Part shown: piece by piece, positions 26,585 through 35,722 of the stretch | Layout of the letters: each line of letters opens with the position of its first letter | How positions within the stretch are numbered: position 1 is the stretch's first letter | Assembly (NCBI GenBank): GCA_965601665.1 | Contig: OZ271833.1 | Location: 1,116,001 to 1,180,000, forward strand | Length of the DNA: 64,000 bases | Direction of reading: 5' to 3' | Origin: JANQNX01 sp965601665 | Lineage (GTDB): Bacteria > Pseudomonadota > Gammaproteobacteria > Eutrophobiales > Eutrophobiaceae | Made by a program: the position numbers and the translations under genes | Notes under the pieces: generated by a model | Told to the model about the DNA's origin: nothing | Seen by the model: the letters and a program-made list of their open reading frames with translations, nothing else | The model's database searches: none

Positions 26585-28440
26585 TAATTTTTTCTTTCCT
26601 GGAATGAAATAACGTTATTTAATTCTGAATTTGCTTCTGAACACTCATAAGGAACGAGTTCGCATATCATCGATTCTATCATTTCGTTGGTTACATTTTC
26701 GTTAATGTCGACCAACGCATGGATTTTGTTGATCACCAGTTCGTTATCTTGAGCTGGATACCTGGCAATAAAAATTTTCTTGTGTGAAGTGTCCTCTCTG
26801 TTTTCATTTTCGTAGAACAATTCCTCATACATCTTTTCGCCAGGTCTTAAACCGGTATATTCAATAGCAACGTCTTTATTTGGGGTTAAGCCTGATAAGC
26901 GGATCATTTGCTCAGCAAGAAAGTTGATTTTTACCGGCTCTCCCATATCCAGCACATAGATTTCACCGCCTGTACCCATGGTGCTGGCTTGCATAATGAG
27001 CTGGCAGGCTTCAGGGATAGTCATGAAGTAACGGGTAATATCGGGATGAGTGACGGTGACTGGCCCACCTGTCTTTATCTGTTCCCTGAATAGCGGCACC
27101 ACACTGCCTTCTGAATCGAGCACGTTGCCAAACCGCACTGTCATGTAACGTGTCTGGTATTGTCCATTCTGCGCTTCAGTGTACATTTCGGCCAGGCGTT
27201 TGCTGGCACCGAGTATGTTAGCCGGATTGACCGCTTTATCAGTCGAGATCAACACAAAGCGCTCACAACCATATTTACCGGCCGCATCCACCATGTTCTT
27301 GGTGCCAAGAATATTGTTGCGGATTGCCTGGTACGGTTGCCGCTGCAATATCGGTACGTGTTTATAGGCTGCGGCATGGAAAATTACATCGGGCTTGTAC
27401 TCTGCAATTACTTTCTCAACGGCAATTCGGTCGCAAATATTGGCAAGCACAAATTCCGCTGAAACATCAATTTTGCTAAACGCCTGCTCAACCCGATATA
27501 GATTGTATTCACTGTGATCCATAACGATGATGCTAGCGGGTGATAAAGCCGCGATTTGTCGGCACAGTTCGGAGCCGATGGAACCGCCGCCACCTGTAAC
27601 CAGTACACGTTTATCATTGAGTCCTTCCCTGATGGCCGACCAGTCAAGCTTGACCTTTTCCCTGCCTAATAAATCCTCAATCATTACCTCGCGCAGCTCG
27701 TTGACAGAAACCTTGCCGGAGACCATGTCCTGCGTGCCGGGTAATGTACGTATTGCACAGTCTGTTTTTTCACAAACATCGATGATGCGCTGCATCTGCT
27801 GGTTGGTCGCCGATGGAATGGCGATGATGATGAGGTCGACATCCTTCTGCGCACAGATCGTCGGGATATCCGCAATCGTCCCATCCACGCTGACACCGTG
27901 AATCTCCGTGCCCGGCAGTCTTGGGTCATCGTCGACGATGGCCACCGGCTGTAACGTCCCCTCACGCAGCATGTCACGAACCAGCATGTCAGCTGCTGCG
28001 CCGGCACCAATGACCATGACTGCTTTTCTCTTGCCTGAGGAATTGATATTCAAAGAGTGATCTTTCCACATGCGATAGGTCAATCGAGGACCGCCAAGGA
28101 AAAACATCAATAAAATTGGGTACAGAACCAAAATTGACCGCGGGATGCCCTCAAGACGCGACCACATGAACAAAACGAGGGTGACACTAAGCGCGCCTAT
28201 GACACAGGCACGAAAGATATTCCAGAGGTCCGGCAGACTCGCAAAACGCCAAAGACCTTTGTAGAGTTTAAAGCGGCGGAATACTAACGCTTGAATCAAT
28301 AAAACAAACGGCAACGTATAAAAACTAAGCTGCCAATTATAAAACGGGAAATCCAGGTTAAAACGTAGCCACCAGGCTCCCTGCCAGGCAAGGGCCGTGA
28401 TGAACATATCATGCAGGATAATCGTATGTTTACGGTTCAT
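26584..28440 (-). CDS. Membrane-bound nucleotide-sugar 4,6-dehydratase (WbpM/CapD/FlaA1 type)
   Basis: 618 residues. About four membrane helices (13-30, 37-56, 80-95, 102-120) precede a Rossmann fold with 'VIGAGAAAD' (143-151) and the catalytic SDR domain starting at 'TGGGGSIGS' (282-290). The active-site region 'STDKAVNPANILGASKRLAE' keeps the Lys but has Met/Leu-type surroundings instead of Tyr, as in this family. Members convert UDP-GlcNAc to UDP-4-keto-6-deoxy-GlcNAc, the precursor of QuiNAc, FucNAc and bacillosamine-derived sugars. Bacillosamine is also the source of legionaminic acid, so this enzyme could feed the nonulosonic-acid genes downstream. It is coupled to galU. Confidence 0.93.
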   Translation of the reverse strand: MNRKHTIILHDMFITALAWQGAWWLRFNLDFPFYNWQLSFYTLPFVLLIQALVFRRFKLYKGLWRFASLPDLWNIFRACVIGALSVTLVLFMWSRLEGIPRSILVLYPILLMFFLGGPRLTYRMWKDHSLNINSSGKRKAVMVIGAGAAADMLVRDMLREGTLQPVAIVDDDPRLPGTEIHGVSVDGTIADIPTICAQKDVDLIIIAIPSATNQQMQRIIDVCEKTDCAIRTLPGTQDMVSGKVSVNELREVMIEDLLGREKVKLDWSAIREGLNDKRVLVTGGGGSIGSELCRQIAALSPASIIVMDHSEYNLYRVEQAFSKIDVSAEFVLANICDRIAVEKVIAEYKPDVIFHAAAYKHVPILQRQPYQAIRNNILGTKNMVDAAGKYGCERFVLISTDKAVNPANILGASKRLAEMYTEAQNGQYQTRYMTVRFGNVLDSEGSVVPLFREQIKTGGPVTVTHPDITRYFMTIPEACQLIMQASTMGTGGEIYVLDMGEPVKINFLAEQMIRLSGLTPNKDVAIEYTGLRPGEKMYEELFYENENREDTSHKKIFIARYPAQDNELVINKIHALVDINENVTNEMIESMICELVPYECSEANSELNNVISFQERKN

Positions 28441-28446
28441 TTTGAT

Positions 28447-28593
28447 TTAGACGTAATTGGTATCGATCTTCCTGAATGCACTGTATTTGATCTTGATAGC
28501 TGACCAAAGCACCAGCATGGCCGCGACAACAGCAAGAGCAAAATAAGCTGCAATATCCGGATACAACCATGCCAGGTGCCAGCAAGTAATGTC
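28447..28593 (-). pseudogene. Possible 3' remnant of a membrane protein gene
   Basis: An open frame of about 49 codons without a start ends at TAA 28449-28447, just ahead of the dehydratase gene. It reads as one hydrophobic helix 'IAAYFALAVVAAMLVLWSA' followed by a basic tail 'IKIKYSAFRKIDTNYV', the look of a C-terminal membrane segment. A stop lies directly upstream. The rest of the gene is not present. The family is not recognised and this could be chance. The remaining gap up to 28738 shows nothing. Confidence 0.3.
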
Positions 28594-28738
28594 ATAAATA
28601 CATTATGACAAATAATTGAACATTTACGCTGTATAATATTCATTAGCAACAAGAATAGTTTTTAATAGTGACTGACTATAAAAGTTAGTTTAGAGCCCAC
28701 AAAAAGTGTTTGTTCATTGTTTCAAGACATCAACTATT

Positions 28739-29296
28739 CTATTTAGTTATTACACGATCACCAGAACCTTTTCCCAAGACTGTCAAAAATATCATAAGTA
28801 AATACTGTTTTATGTCCAAATTTTCCAGCATTTTGGAATCAGTTTCAGCAAGTAGTTCGGGTGTAGACATATCTATACCTCGAAGTTGAGACAAACCAGT
28901 AATTCCTGGCCTGGCATCATAAACTCCCCTTACTGCACGTGCATCAATCAGCTCTTTTTGGTTAAGCAGGCAGGGTCTGGGACCAACCAAACTCATCTCA
29001 CCAATCAACACATTCCATAATTGTGGCAATTCATCAAGTTTAAAATGGCGAAGAAATCGCCCAAGTCTTGTAACCTTTGAGCTATCGACCAGATGAGATG
29101 CCGTAGATTCTGTATCTAGTCTCATAGTTCGGAATTTCACAAGGATAAATGGTTTCCTTTTACGTCCAACTCGCTCCTGTAGAAAAAAAGGCGAGCCAGT
29201 ATCAAAAAAACCGAAGATACATAACGCCAACAGAAGTGGTGACCCGACAATTAAGCCGGTTAGTGAAAAAAATATATCAAAAACCCTAATCAGCAA
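28739..29296 (-). CDS. Polyprenyl-phosphate sugar-1-phosphate transferase (PglC/WcaJ family, short monotopic form)
   Basis: 185 residues from a TTG start. This is the catalytic core of a phosphoglycosyl transferase, which starts an O-antigen or capsule unit by moving a sugar phosphate from a UDP-sugar to undecaprenyl phosphate. It has one re-entrant N-terminal helix ('IFFSLTGLIVGSPLLLAL'), then 'PFFLQERVGRKRKPFILVKFRTM' with the catalytic Asp-Glu region 'FKLDELPQLWNVLIGEMSLVGPRP', and 'ARPGITGLSQL'. The short PglC-like form lacks the four-helix domain of WcaJ. It lies among the epimerase and dehydratase genes, consistent with a QuiNAc/FucNAc or diNAcBac first sugar. Confidence 0.93.
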   Translation of the reverse strand: MLIRVFDIFFSLTGLIVGSPLLLALCIFGFFDTGSPFFLQERVGRKRKPFILVKFRTMRLDTESTASHLVDSSKVTRLGRFLRHFKLDELPQLWNVLIGEMSLVGPRPCLLNQKELIDARAVRGVYDARPGITGLSQLRGIDMSTPELLAETDSKMLENLDIKQYLLMIFLTVLGKGSGDRVITK

Positions 29297-29338
29297 TTTA
29301 TACCTGATACGTTATATACTGGAAGTAGATAATATATG

Positions 29339-30295
29339 TTAACTTTGTTGGTTAGTGTACCACTCCACTGTTTTATGCAAACCATCTTCAAATTTATATG
29401 GTGGAGCCCAGTCGAGTAATTCCTTTGTTTTATTAATATCTACTTGTAAAGAACCACATAAACGCTGTGATAGACTTCGTTTACCCAGGAGTTTCATAGC
29501 CAATTCCAGTACCCACTGCGGCACTGGCAGCAATCTTGCTGGCCTACCCAGTGCACGTGCGGTCTTTTGCATGAGTTCAGTAGTTGATAAAACATCCCTA
29601 TCACTAACCAGAAATACTTGGTTCGCTGCAGCCTTGTGAGACAAACAGGTTAGAATAAGATTAACAAGGTTCTCTACCCCTACTACACTACGCTTGTTCC
29701 TGACTGCTCCCAGTGGTAATGGTATACCTTTATCTAGCCACTCCATCATTCGCAAGAAGTTTCCTCGTACACCTGGGCCATAGACAAGAGGGGGGCGAAT
29801 TATCACAACTTCAATTCCGCTATTTTCTGCGAGTATCATGAGCTGTTGTTCCGCTTCATATTTTGAGACCCCATAGGGATCGCTCGGATTCGGGATATCA
29901 TCTGCAGAAAAAGACTTTCCCGAAACAGTATTTTCACCGTTTACTTTGATGGAACTTATATAAATAAACCGTTTTACGCCCTGTTCTGCTGCTTGCCTAG
30001 CAAGGTTTAATGTCCCATATGTATTTACAGAACGGAAAGCCTCAATGGGATCAGCGGAAGTATCATTCATAATATGCACACGTGCGGCTAAGTGAACAAC
30101 ACAATCGATATTTTTTAGTGCATTTTTCCAGCTAGTAGCCTTATCGATAGTATCTACAACGTACTCATCGAATCTCTTATCTATATTACCCGCTCTACGC
30201 ACAACCGCACGGACTGAATCACTATTAGCGTGTAAAGCTTGGCACAAATGATGGCCGATAAATCCATTTGCTCCAGTCACCAATACATAACTCAT
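29339..30295 (-). CDS. NAD-dependent epimerase/dehydratase (extended SDR)
   Basis: 318 residues. The cofactor motif is 'VLVTGANGFIGHHLCQAL', with the catalytic Ser ('YISSIKVNGE') and Tyr-Lys pair ('DPYGVSKYEAE') of extended SDR enzymes. The pattern and neighbours (WbpM-like dehydratase and a PglC-like transferase) resemble the WbpV/WbpK or FnlA-type reductases and epimerases that finish UDP-QuiNAc or UDP-FucNAc. The exact product is not determined. The next gene upstream ends 41 bases away. Confidence 0.88.
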   Translation of the reverse strand: MSYVLVTGANGFIGHHLCQALHANSDSVRAVVRRAGNIDKRFDEYVVDTIDKATSWKNALKNIDCVVHLAARVHIMNDTSADPIEAFRSVNTYGTLNLARQAAEQGVKRFIYISSIKVNGENTVSGKSFSADDIPNPSDPYGVSKYEAEQQLMILAENSGIEVVIIRPPLVYGPGVRGNFLRMMEWLDKGIPLPLGAVRNKRSVVGVENLVNLILTCLSHKAAANQVFLVSDRDVLSTTELMQKTARALGRPARLLPVPQWVLELAMKLLGKRSLSQRLCGSLQVDINKTKELLDWAPPYKFEDGLHKTVEWYTNQQS

Positions 30296-30336
30296 TCGGC
30301 AGATACCACGTTTATTTTATGCATAGATTGAACTGG

Positions 30337-32622
30337 TTATTCAGTACTTCTTCTATTCATAATGCCGGCAGAAGCAATCGTTGCGCCAAGCACTATCCAG
30401 AATATCCTCTGGTAAAAAATTTCATGAGTCAGGCTAAATAACAGAAAAGAAAATAGTAGCATTACTATTATGCGATTAGCTGGAGAGGCAAAACCCACTT
30501 TAAAAACAAAACGCAAAATAACAAATAGTATCCATATAAATAGTGCAACCCCTAGCAGGCCGAATTCTGCCAATATCCAGATGGGTGTGTTGTGAATATT
30601 AATCGGCTTCTTAGACCAGTCAGTACTTTTCTCAATAAAAACACCTAAGCCCGCACCAAAAAAAGGCGAGTCAGACCACATTTGCAATCCCCTGGTGAAT
30701 GTTTCTAACCGTTCGTTGTCGCTAGTATCTCTTATAACGGTAATTTCATAGGTTATTTTACTTTTCTCGGATATGCCAACCCCACTGGATCCACCTAATA
30801 TCTTGCTAAAGTTAATATCCAGCATGGGCAGTGTCCACACAATTGCACCAAATATAATGCTGAGAATGACCATTCGTCTGTCTGCAAGTTTCATTAACGT
30901 TGCGAGAATTAGTAGTGCTATACCTGTAATGATGCCTGCACGTGAACCACTGAACACGAGGCCTGCAAGAATTACCCCGTGAAAAACAGCAACCAATAGT
31001 AAATGACGATTATTGATCGCCTTAGTTAAAACAAGTAGTCGATTTGCCATTCCTTCTTTGCTTAAAGATACAAACTTTCCAAATTTGTCTGACCTAGCAT
31101 AGAGTGAAGAATAGCCTAACAAAAGAACAGAGCAGGTTAACATTTGAAAAGCAAATGCATTACGATTTGCCGCATATCCCTGGAAGCGTGATGTAAGGCT
31201 TGACATATCTATTAGCCCAGCATCGAGAAGTGAACGTAATACAAGTTGGAGTATTACAACCACAACTGCAGTGGCGGCCATGGTTTCAATTATTCTGCGA
31301 AGACCGTGCCTTCCCATGTAAGAAACAGCAAGATAGCCAACACTTAAATATCCAAGTAATACCAACCAACCCGTCAACCTGTTAGCCAGCGCCCACTGCG
31401 TCAACCCAATCTCCGACAAGCCCACTACAAACCCAAAAACAAGCAACAAGCTTGTTGTAAGAAGAATAAGGTTAAAGTGACTGATGCGCCATGATGGTAG
31501 TTGGCGAGATGAGGCTATATGCATTGCTATTGCAGCAAGAGATAATATTGCAAATGGATCAGCCAGATTCAGGCTTAGTAAGCCACCATATATTTCAACG
31601 TGAATCTGGAAGAACACCAGCACTACTGTAGCCGTAGACATAATCCAGGCGGCAACTTTATCTATCTGGAGCCCAGCAAGGGCAGTACTTTTAACATTCA
31701 TATAATCTGGATCATCTGAAATTTTCTGTTTCTTGGTAGCAAAAGGTACAGCAGCAATGATTACAAACGAAGCGCAAAGGCCAATTAATATTGATAGTGC
31801 CAGCGCCTCTGCTGAAGAGATGCCTAACAAACCCAGGGTATAAACCGCTGTGATCTCACGTACACCCCAGCCATGGATTGAGAGCGGCAGGTTGGCAGCA
31901 AAACTGGTAATTCCCGCCGCAGCAAATAGAAGCCACAAATCAGCGTCAGGCTTCAGCATGGCAGCGCCATATATAAATGCTGTTAAAACAAAGAGCCGAC
32001 CAATCAATGTTATAAAGCTGATTTCAAATAACCACCTAGATTTTGACCACGAAAATATCCTGGCGATTATTTCTGATTCAAATTTAGAGCGCCAAAACCA
32101 AAGGCTAACAAACAAGCCACCAGCTATTGCTACAATCAGCTCATAAATAGGTATCCCATATAAAATCTTATGAACTGATACATCATCCAATAATATTGTT
32201 GCCCCAAGCAGGAACATCCCCCCACTGATTAACAATGCAATAAATCGTTCATACGCCGTTATGCTAGCAATGACGACCGATGGAATACCGGTTTTCCTTA
32301 GCATTAAGTGGCGTCCAGCTACTTGCGCAAATAGGGAAATAAAAAAGAAGCCGGCCACATGACCAGAAATATTTGCCTTAGCGACAACTGCAAAGGGTAT
32401 TTTGTAGCCAAAATGGGTTAATACTCTGCCAAGACGAAAAGTGACGACAAACAGATTTATACCAAATAATAGGACTATAACTAGGATCGTCCACAAAGAG
32501 GTGTCAGCTAATTCAGCAAAAACACTCTTTGTGTCTGTCCACCATAAAACGGTGGTAAGCAATAGGCCTGATATAATGAGAGGTAATAAAATACGGCGAA
32601 ATTTTACATTAGGATTTTTCAT
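30337..32622 (-). CDS. Fusion of a flippase-like (LPG_synthase_TM/AglD) domain and an O-antigen ligase/polymerase domain
   Basis: 761 residues, almost wholly membrane-embedded. Residues about 10-295 look like the UPF0104/LPG-synthase transmembrane family ('NISGHVAGFFFISLFAQVAG', 'YERFIALL', 'LPLSIHGWGVREI'). Residues about 320-735 look like the Wzy_C O-antigen ligase/polymerase family, with Arg561 in 'FSGSRAG', the periplasmic loop with 'SPFFGAGLG', and His677 in 'NIHNTPIWILAEFG'. Both halves are usually separate proteins. The fused form could link handling of a lipid-linked sugar to its ligation or polymerisation. The start (ATG) overlaps a 26-codon ORF by four bases. Confidence 0.85.
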   Translation of the reverse strand: MKNPNVKFRRILLPLIISGLLLTTVLWWTDTKSVFAELADTSLWTILVIVLLFGINLFVVTFRLGRVLTHFGYKIPFAVVAKANISGHVAGFFFISLFAQVAGRHLMLRKTGIPSVVIASITAYERFIALLISGGMFLLGATILLDDVSVHKILYGIPIYELIVAIAGGLFVSLWFWRSKFESEIIARIFSWSKSRWLFEISFITLIGRLFVLTAFIYGAAMLKPDADLWLLFAAAGITSFAANLPLSIHGWGVREITAVYTLGLLGISSAEALALSILIGLCASFVIIAAVPFATKKQKISDDPDYMNVKSTALAGLQIDKVAAWIMSTATVVLVFFQIHVEIYGGLLSLNLADPFAILSLAAIAMHIASSRQLPSWRISHFNLILLTTSLLLVFGFVVGLSEIGLTQWALANRLTGWLVLLGYLSVGYLAVSYMGRHGLRRIIETMAATAVVVVILQLVLRSLLDAGLIDMSSLTSRFQGYAANRNAFAFQMLTCSVLLLGYSSLYARSDKFGKFVSLSKEGMANRLLVLTKAINNRHLLLVAVFHGVILAGLVFSGSRAGIITGIALLILATLMKLADRRMVILSIIFGAIVWTLPMLDINFSKILGGSSGVGISEKSKITYEITVIRDTSDNERLETFTRGLQMWSDSPFFGAGLGVFIEKSTDWSKKPINIHNTPIWILAEFGLLGVALFIWILFVILRFVFKVGFASPANRIIVMLLFSFLLFSLTHEIFYQRIFWIVLGATIASAGIMNRRSTE

Positions 32623-32699
32623 AATGCAGAATCTCGCATAACGTCTTTCACTGCTTTTACACTTGGTAGTGGCATAAAATTATTACTGCCCAACTTCAT
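32619..32699 (-). CDS. 26-codon ORF coupled to both neighbours
   Basis: The ATG at 32699 overlaps the stop of the glycosyltransferase (TAATG). Its TGA stop overlaps the start of the fusion gene (ATGA), so ribosomes could pass through all three. The peptide begins 'MKLGSNNFMPLPSVKAVK' and is soluble and basic. It may be the N-terminus of a gene whose remainder was lost or a coupling peptide. Nothing identifies a function. Confidence 0.35.
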   Translation of the reverse strand: MKLGSNNFMPLPSVKAVKDVMRDSAL

Positions 32700-33826
32700 T
32701 AGTGTCCCTGTTCTAATAAGTTCCTGTATACATCCATGTGCATTGCAACAACCTTTTCTATCGCAAACTCCTTTTCCGCGAATTTACGCCCGGCATTTCC
32801 CATCTTTTTACGTAATTCGCTATCGCAAACTAATTTCTCTATTGCATCTGCTAATGCCGCAGAATCACGTATGGGAACGAGCAAACCAGTAACACCTGGC
32901 TCAATTGCATCGCGGCAGCCCGGATGATCCGTGGTCACAACCGGGCGCCCACACGCAGCCGCCTCAATCAACGTCTTCGGTAACCCCTCGCCGTAGTACG
33001 ACGGTAAGGTCACCACATGCGCCTGCGCATACAGCAACGGCACGCCCGAGCGATGCCCCAACACCTCGATCACGTTGCCCGTCGCCCATTTCTCGACCTG
33101 CTCCGGAGTAATTGAGTAGGGGTTACCAGGGTCCGGATCACCTATCAACCAGAACCGCGCCAACACGCCCCTTTCGTGCAACATGTGCGCCGCCGCCACG
33201 AACACCTCGACACCCTTTTGCTGCAGTAAGCGCGCCGCAAACGCAACGATCGGCACACCCGGTTCCTCCTCCCGAAGAGGCATCTGGGCAAGGTCCACAC
33301 CGGATCCCCGAATCATCACCGCCTTTTCGTGCCGAAGCCCGCCAGACCGAATCAATGCAGCCTGGTCGTCCGAATTCTGCAGGATCACCGCCTGGTTCGC
33401 ATGCCCGAGTGCCAACCGATACATCGCTTGCACAGCGCGCCGCATTATTCCCACGCGCCTGCCCTCGGAGACAAATACTGACCCCAAGCCAGAAATGGCC
33501 GACACTACCGCCGGCACGCGCGCTAGCCGTGCTATCAGCCCCCCGTACAATACCGGCTTGATCGTTACTAAATGCACCAAATCGGGCTGGAGCCGACGAA
33601 ACAACCTATACAACGCCCATAACGAACGCGCCTCGGCGAACGGATTGGCACCCCGTCGCGACAGCGGAATCGAAACGGCATTCAGACCCCGCTCGGTCAG
33701 CTCCCTAGGGGGTTCACCAGGTGCCGCGATGTAGACATCGAAGCCCTTTTCCCTGCATCGCTCGGCGATGGCGAGGCGGTGAGATATAAAAAAATTGAAG
33801 TCATTGACGACGAACAGTAGCCTCAT
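32699..33826 (-). CDS. Glycosyltransferase family 4
   Basis: About 375 residues from the ATG at 33826; homologues start 'MRLLFVVNDFNFFISHRLA', and the 32 extra codons upstream in frame overlap the neighbouring gene. The N-terminal acceptor domain has 'DLVHLVTIKPVLYGG', and the C-terminal donor domain has 'VVTLPSYYGEGLPKTLIEAAACGRPVVTTDHPGCRD', with the catalytic Glu pair of retaining GT4 enzymes. It resembles enzymes that add a sugar to a lipid-linked N-acetylated sugar (WbpT/PglA-like). The region right of about 32,890 is far richer in GC than the last 190 bases of the gene and its left neighbours, so the gene may be a recombinant mosaic. Confidence 0.9.
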   Translation of the reverse strand: MRLLFVVNDFNFFISHRLAIAERCREKGFDVYIAAPGEPPRELTERGLNAVSIPLSRRGANPFAEARSLWALYRLFRRLQPDLVHLVTIKPVLYGGLIARLARVPAVVSAISGLGSVFVSEGRRVGIMRRAVQAMYRLALGHANQAVILQNSDDQAALIRSGGLRHEKAVMIRGSGVDLAQMPLREEEPGVPIVAFAARLLQQKGVEVFVAAAHMLHERGVLARFWLIGDPDPGNPYSITPEQVEKWATGNVIEVLGHRSGVPLLYAQAHVVTLPSYYGEGLPKTLIEAAACGRPVVTTDHPGCRDAIEPGVTGLLVPIRDSAALADAIEKLVCDSELRKKMGNAGRKFAEKEFAIEKVVAMHMDVYRNLLEQGH

Positions 33827-33860
33827 CCCCGCAAAATCACTCTGCCGTCTCGGACAATCA

Positions 33861-34487
33861 TCAGGAAACCTTGGTAAGTTCAACGGAATAGCCACTGGGA
33901 CAGTCTCTGCTGGCCCGTTCAAGCACAGGCGGACATAAGAGCAAGTTGATGCATCTTAGGAAAACAAACGGTTTTGCTATCGTTGTGATGATGTCCGATA
34001 CGACGTGCAACCGGCCACCGAACGGCTGAATCTGGATCGAAGCGAAATCCTCAAACAGAATCTTGAGACCATCCTTGGTAAGCCTCTGGTAATCATCAGG
34101 GTCTGCATGAATACGAAACATAAATGGGATCGTCACAAGAGCCTTCCCACCAGGCTTCAGAACACGATGAATTTCTGCTGCCGCCTGCGCCGGCTTTCGA
34201 ACATGCTCGAATACTTCAATGGCCAGTACATAATCAAAGGACTCATCGTTGTAAGGGAGCGCATGGACATCGGCAATTTGGTCCAGCCCGGCGTGCCATT
34301 CACCCACGTCGGTAACAATAATGTCGTCAGCGAACTTGAGCAGTTGCTTGTATGGCTCTTTCCCAGCGCCCACGATAAGTACGCGGCCATAAACCCGTTT
34401 ATACAGGGTATTTAACCTCCGTTCTAACAGTATCTTGTGCGCAGTCGGGAAGACTCGTCTATACCATTTTCTTTGATTCTTAGCCAA
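33861..34487 (-). CDS. Class I SAM-dependent methyltransferase
   Basis: 208 residues from a TTG start with AAGGTG upstream. SAM motif I is 'GRVLIVGAGKEPYKQLLKFADDIIVTDVG', and 'YNDESFDYVLAIEVFEHVRKPAQAAAEIHRVLKPGGKALVTIPF' is the typical Methyltransf_11 core. It lies between two GT4 genes; the acceptor is probably a sugar hydroxyl or carboxyl, but this is not shown by sequence. Confidence 0.85.
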   Translation of the reverse strand: MAKNQRKWYRRVFPTAHKILLERRLNTLYKRVYGRVLIVGAGKEPYKQLLKFADDIIVTDVGEWHAGLDQIADVHALPYNDESFDYVLAIEVFEHVRKPAQAAAEIHRVLKPGGKALVTIPFMFRIHADPDDYQRLTKDGLKILFEDFASIQIQPFGGRLHVVSDIITTIAKPFVFLRCINLLLCPPVLERASRDCPSGYSVELTKVS

Positions 34488-34551
34488 TGCAGAGCACCTT
34501 CGTCAGAATTCTTATATTTTTTGTATTGAAGCGCTCGAAGAGCGCCTATAG

Positions 34552-35664
34552 TCAGTAGCTGCTTTGCAGCACCTCTCGGTAGCGGCTGCTAATAGACTCG
34601 AGCCCATAGCAGTCCTGCATTCGCTTGCGTGCACGCTGGCCGTAACTCGCTAGTCCTTCGGGGCCAAGTTGCAACGCCTCAAGAGTGCAGCGCGTCAGTT
34701 CGGCCGGAGAACCATCTGCGGCTACAAACCCAGTATCGCCGACCACGAACGCGGAATCCCCAACATCGGTCACCAAGGCCGGCACGGCGCACGCCATGGC
34801 CTCACCAACGACATTGGGAAAACCTTCGCCCCAGAGCGAGGGCATAACCAACAGATCAAGCGCAGGATACAATCTTTCCGGTGTTGTCGTTGGCGGCAGA
34901 AGCGTTACGGCCTGCTCCAGGCCCGCACTATGAACTGCAGCTGCGATGCTACCACTTTGCTCCGCAACGTCTGTCCCTACGATCACACAGTGAACATTTC
35001 CATGCTTTGCCCTGATGTCACGGAAGGCTTGCAACCAACCCAGATGGTTCTTCATTGGGTGTACGCGAGCAAACAGTCCAAGTAATAGCTGATCTTCCTG
35101 AATACCTAGCTTCTCACGCAGCATACGTCGAGAAGATGGGTCGGGACGGAAGCGTTTAAGATTGAACCCATTCGAGATGACTACGCGTTTCTCGAGCGGG
35201 AAACCTAGCCCCTCATGCTGTTCAGCAGCTGTGGCACTATTATAGACAATCAAGTCAGGGGAATGCCTCAACCACGAACCGATACGAACTGCCCAACGTA
35301 TGCCTGGTTTCTCGAGTGCCAAATCATGAATCGAGTGGCGGACGTTCCACAGAATAGGACCACCGAACCCCAAGTATCTTGTCAAAGATGCGGCCAGATT
35401 GCCATGATACATCCAGCCCATAATTACATCTGGCTGCACCTCTTGAATTATCTTCCGCAACTTGGCTATCCACCCCACTGATACACTACTTTTAGCATGC
35501 CCTGAATAGATTGGTACGTTGTAGGATAGAACCTCTGTCGCAATTTCACCCGGCGGTTTGATCGAAAAGATGGCGGATTCATCAGGATACATAGAAACTA
35601 GATTCGTCAGTTGCCTTTCAGCGCCGCCGTGTGCAAGCCAGGTGATAATGTGAAGAGTTTTCAA
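34552..35664 (-). CDS. Glycosyltransferase family 4
   Basis: 370 residues from a TTG start. The N-terminal start 'KTLHIITWLAHGGAERQLTNL' shows the G-G-A-E glycine loop of GT4 enzymes. The C-terminal domain has 'LLLGLFARVHPMKNHLGWLQAF' and 'LLVMPSLWGEGFPNVVGEAMACAVPALVTDVGDSAFVVG' with the donor-binding acidic residues. Probably adds one residue of the repeating unit at the cytoplasmic face. Neither donor nor acceptor can be read from sequence. More GC-rich than the right part of the locus. Confidence 0.9.
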   Translation of the reverse strand: MKTLHIITWLAHGGAERQLTNLVSMYPDESAIFSIKPPGEIATEVLSYNVPIYSGHAKSSVSVGWIAKLRKIIQEVQPDVIMGWMYHGNLAASLTRYLGFGGPILWNVRHSIHDLALEKPGIRWAVRIGSWLRHSPDLIVYNSATAAEQHEGLGFPLEKRVVISNGFNLKRFRPDPSSRRMLREKLGIQEDQLLLGLFARVHPMKNHLGWLQAFRDIRAKHGNVHCVIVGTDVAEQSGSIAAAVHSAGLEQAVTLLPPTTTPERLYPALDLLVMPSLWGEGFPNVVGEAMACAVPALVTDVGDSAFVVGDTGFVAADGSPAELTRCTLEALQLGPEGLASYGQRARKRMQDCYGLESISSRYREVLQSSY

Positions 35665-35722
35665 TGCTATTTAATCTTGTTCAACATGGCCTGCGAAATA
35701 CTTGTTGCTAGTTCTATAGCAG

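Noticed and set aside
28437..28652. Open frame of 71 codons overlapping the remnant before the dehydratase gene
   Set aside because: Leu/Cys/Arg-rich run typical of an out-of-frame reading; a neighbouring frame gives a more protein-like C-terminal segment.
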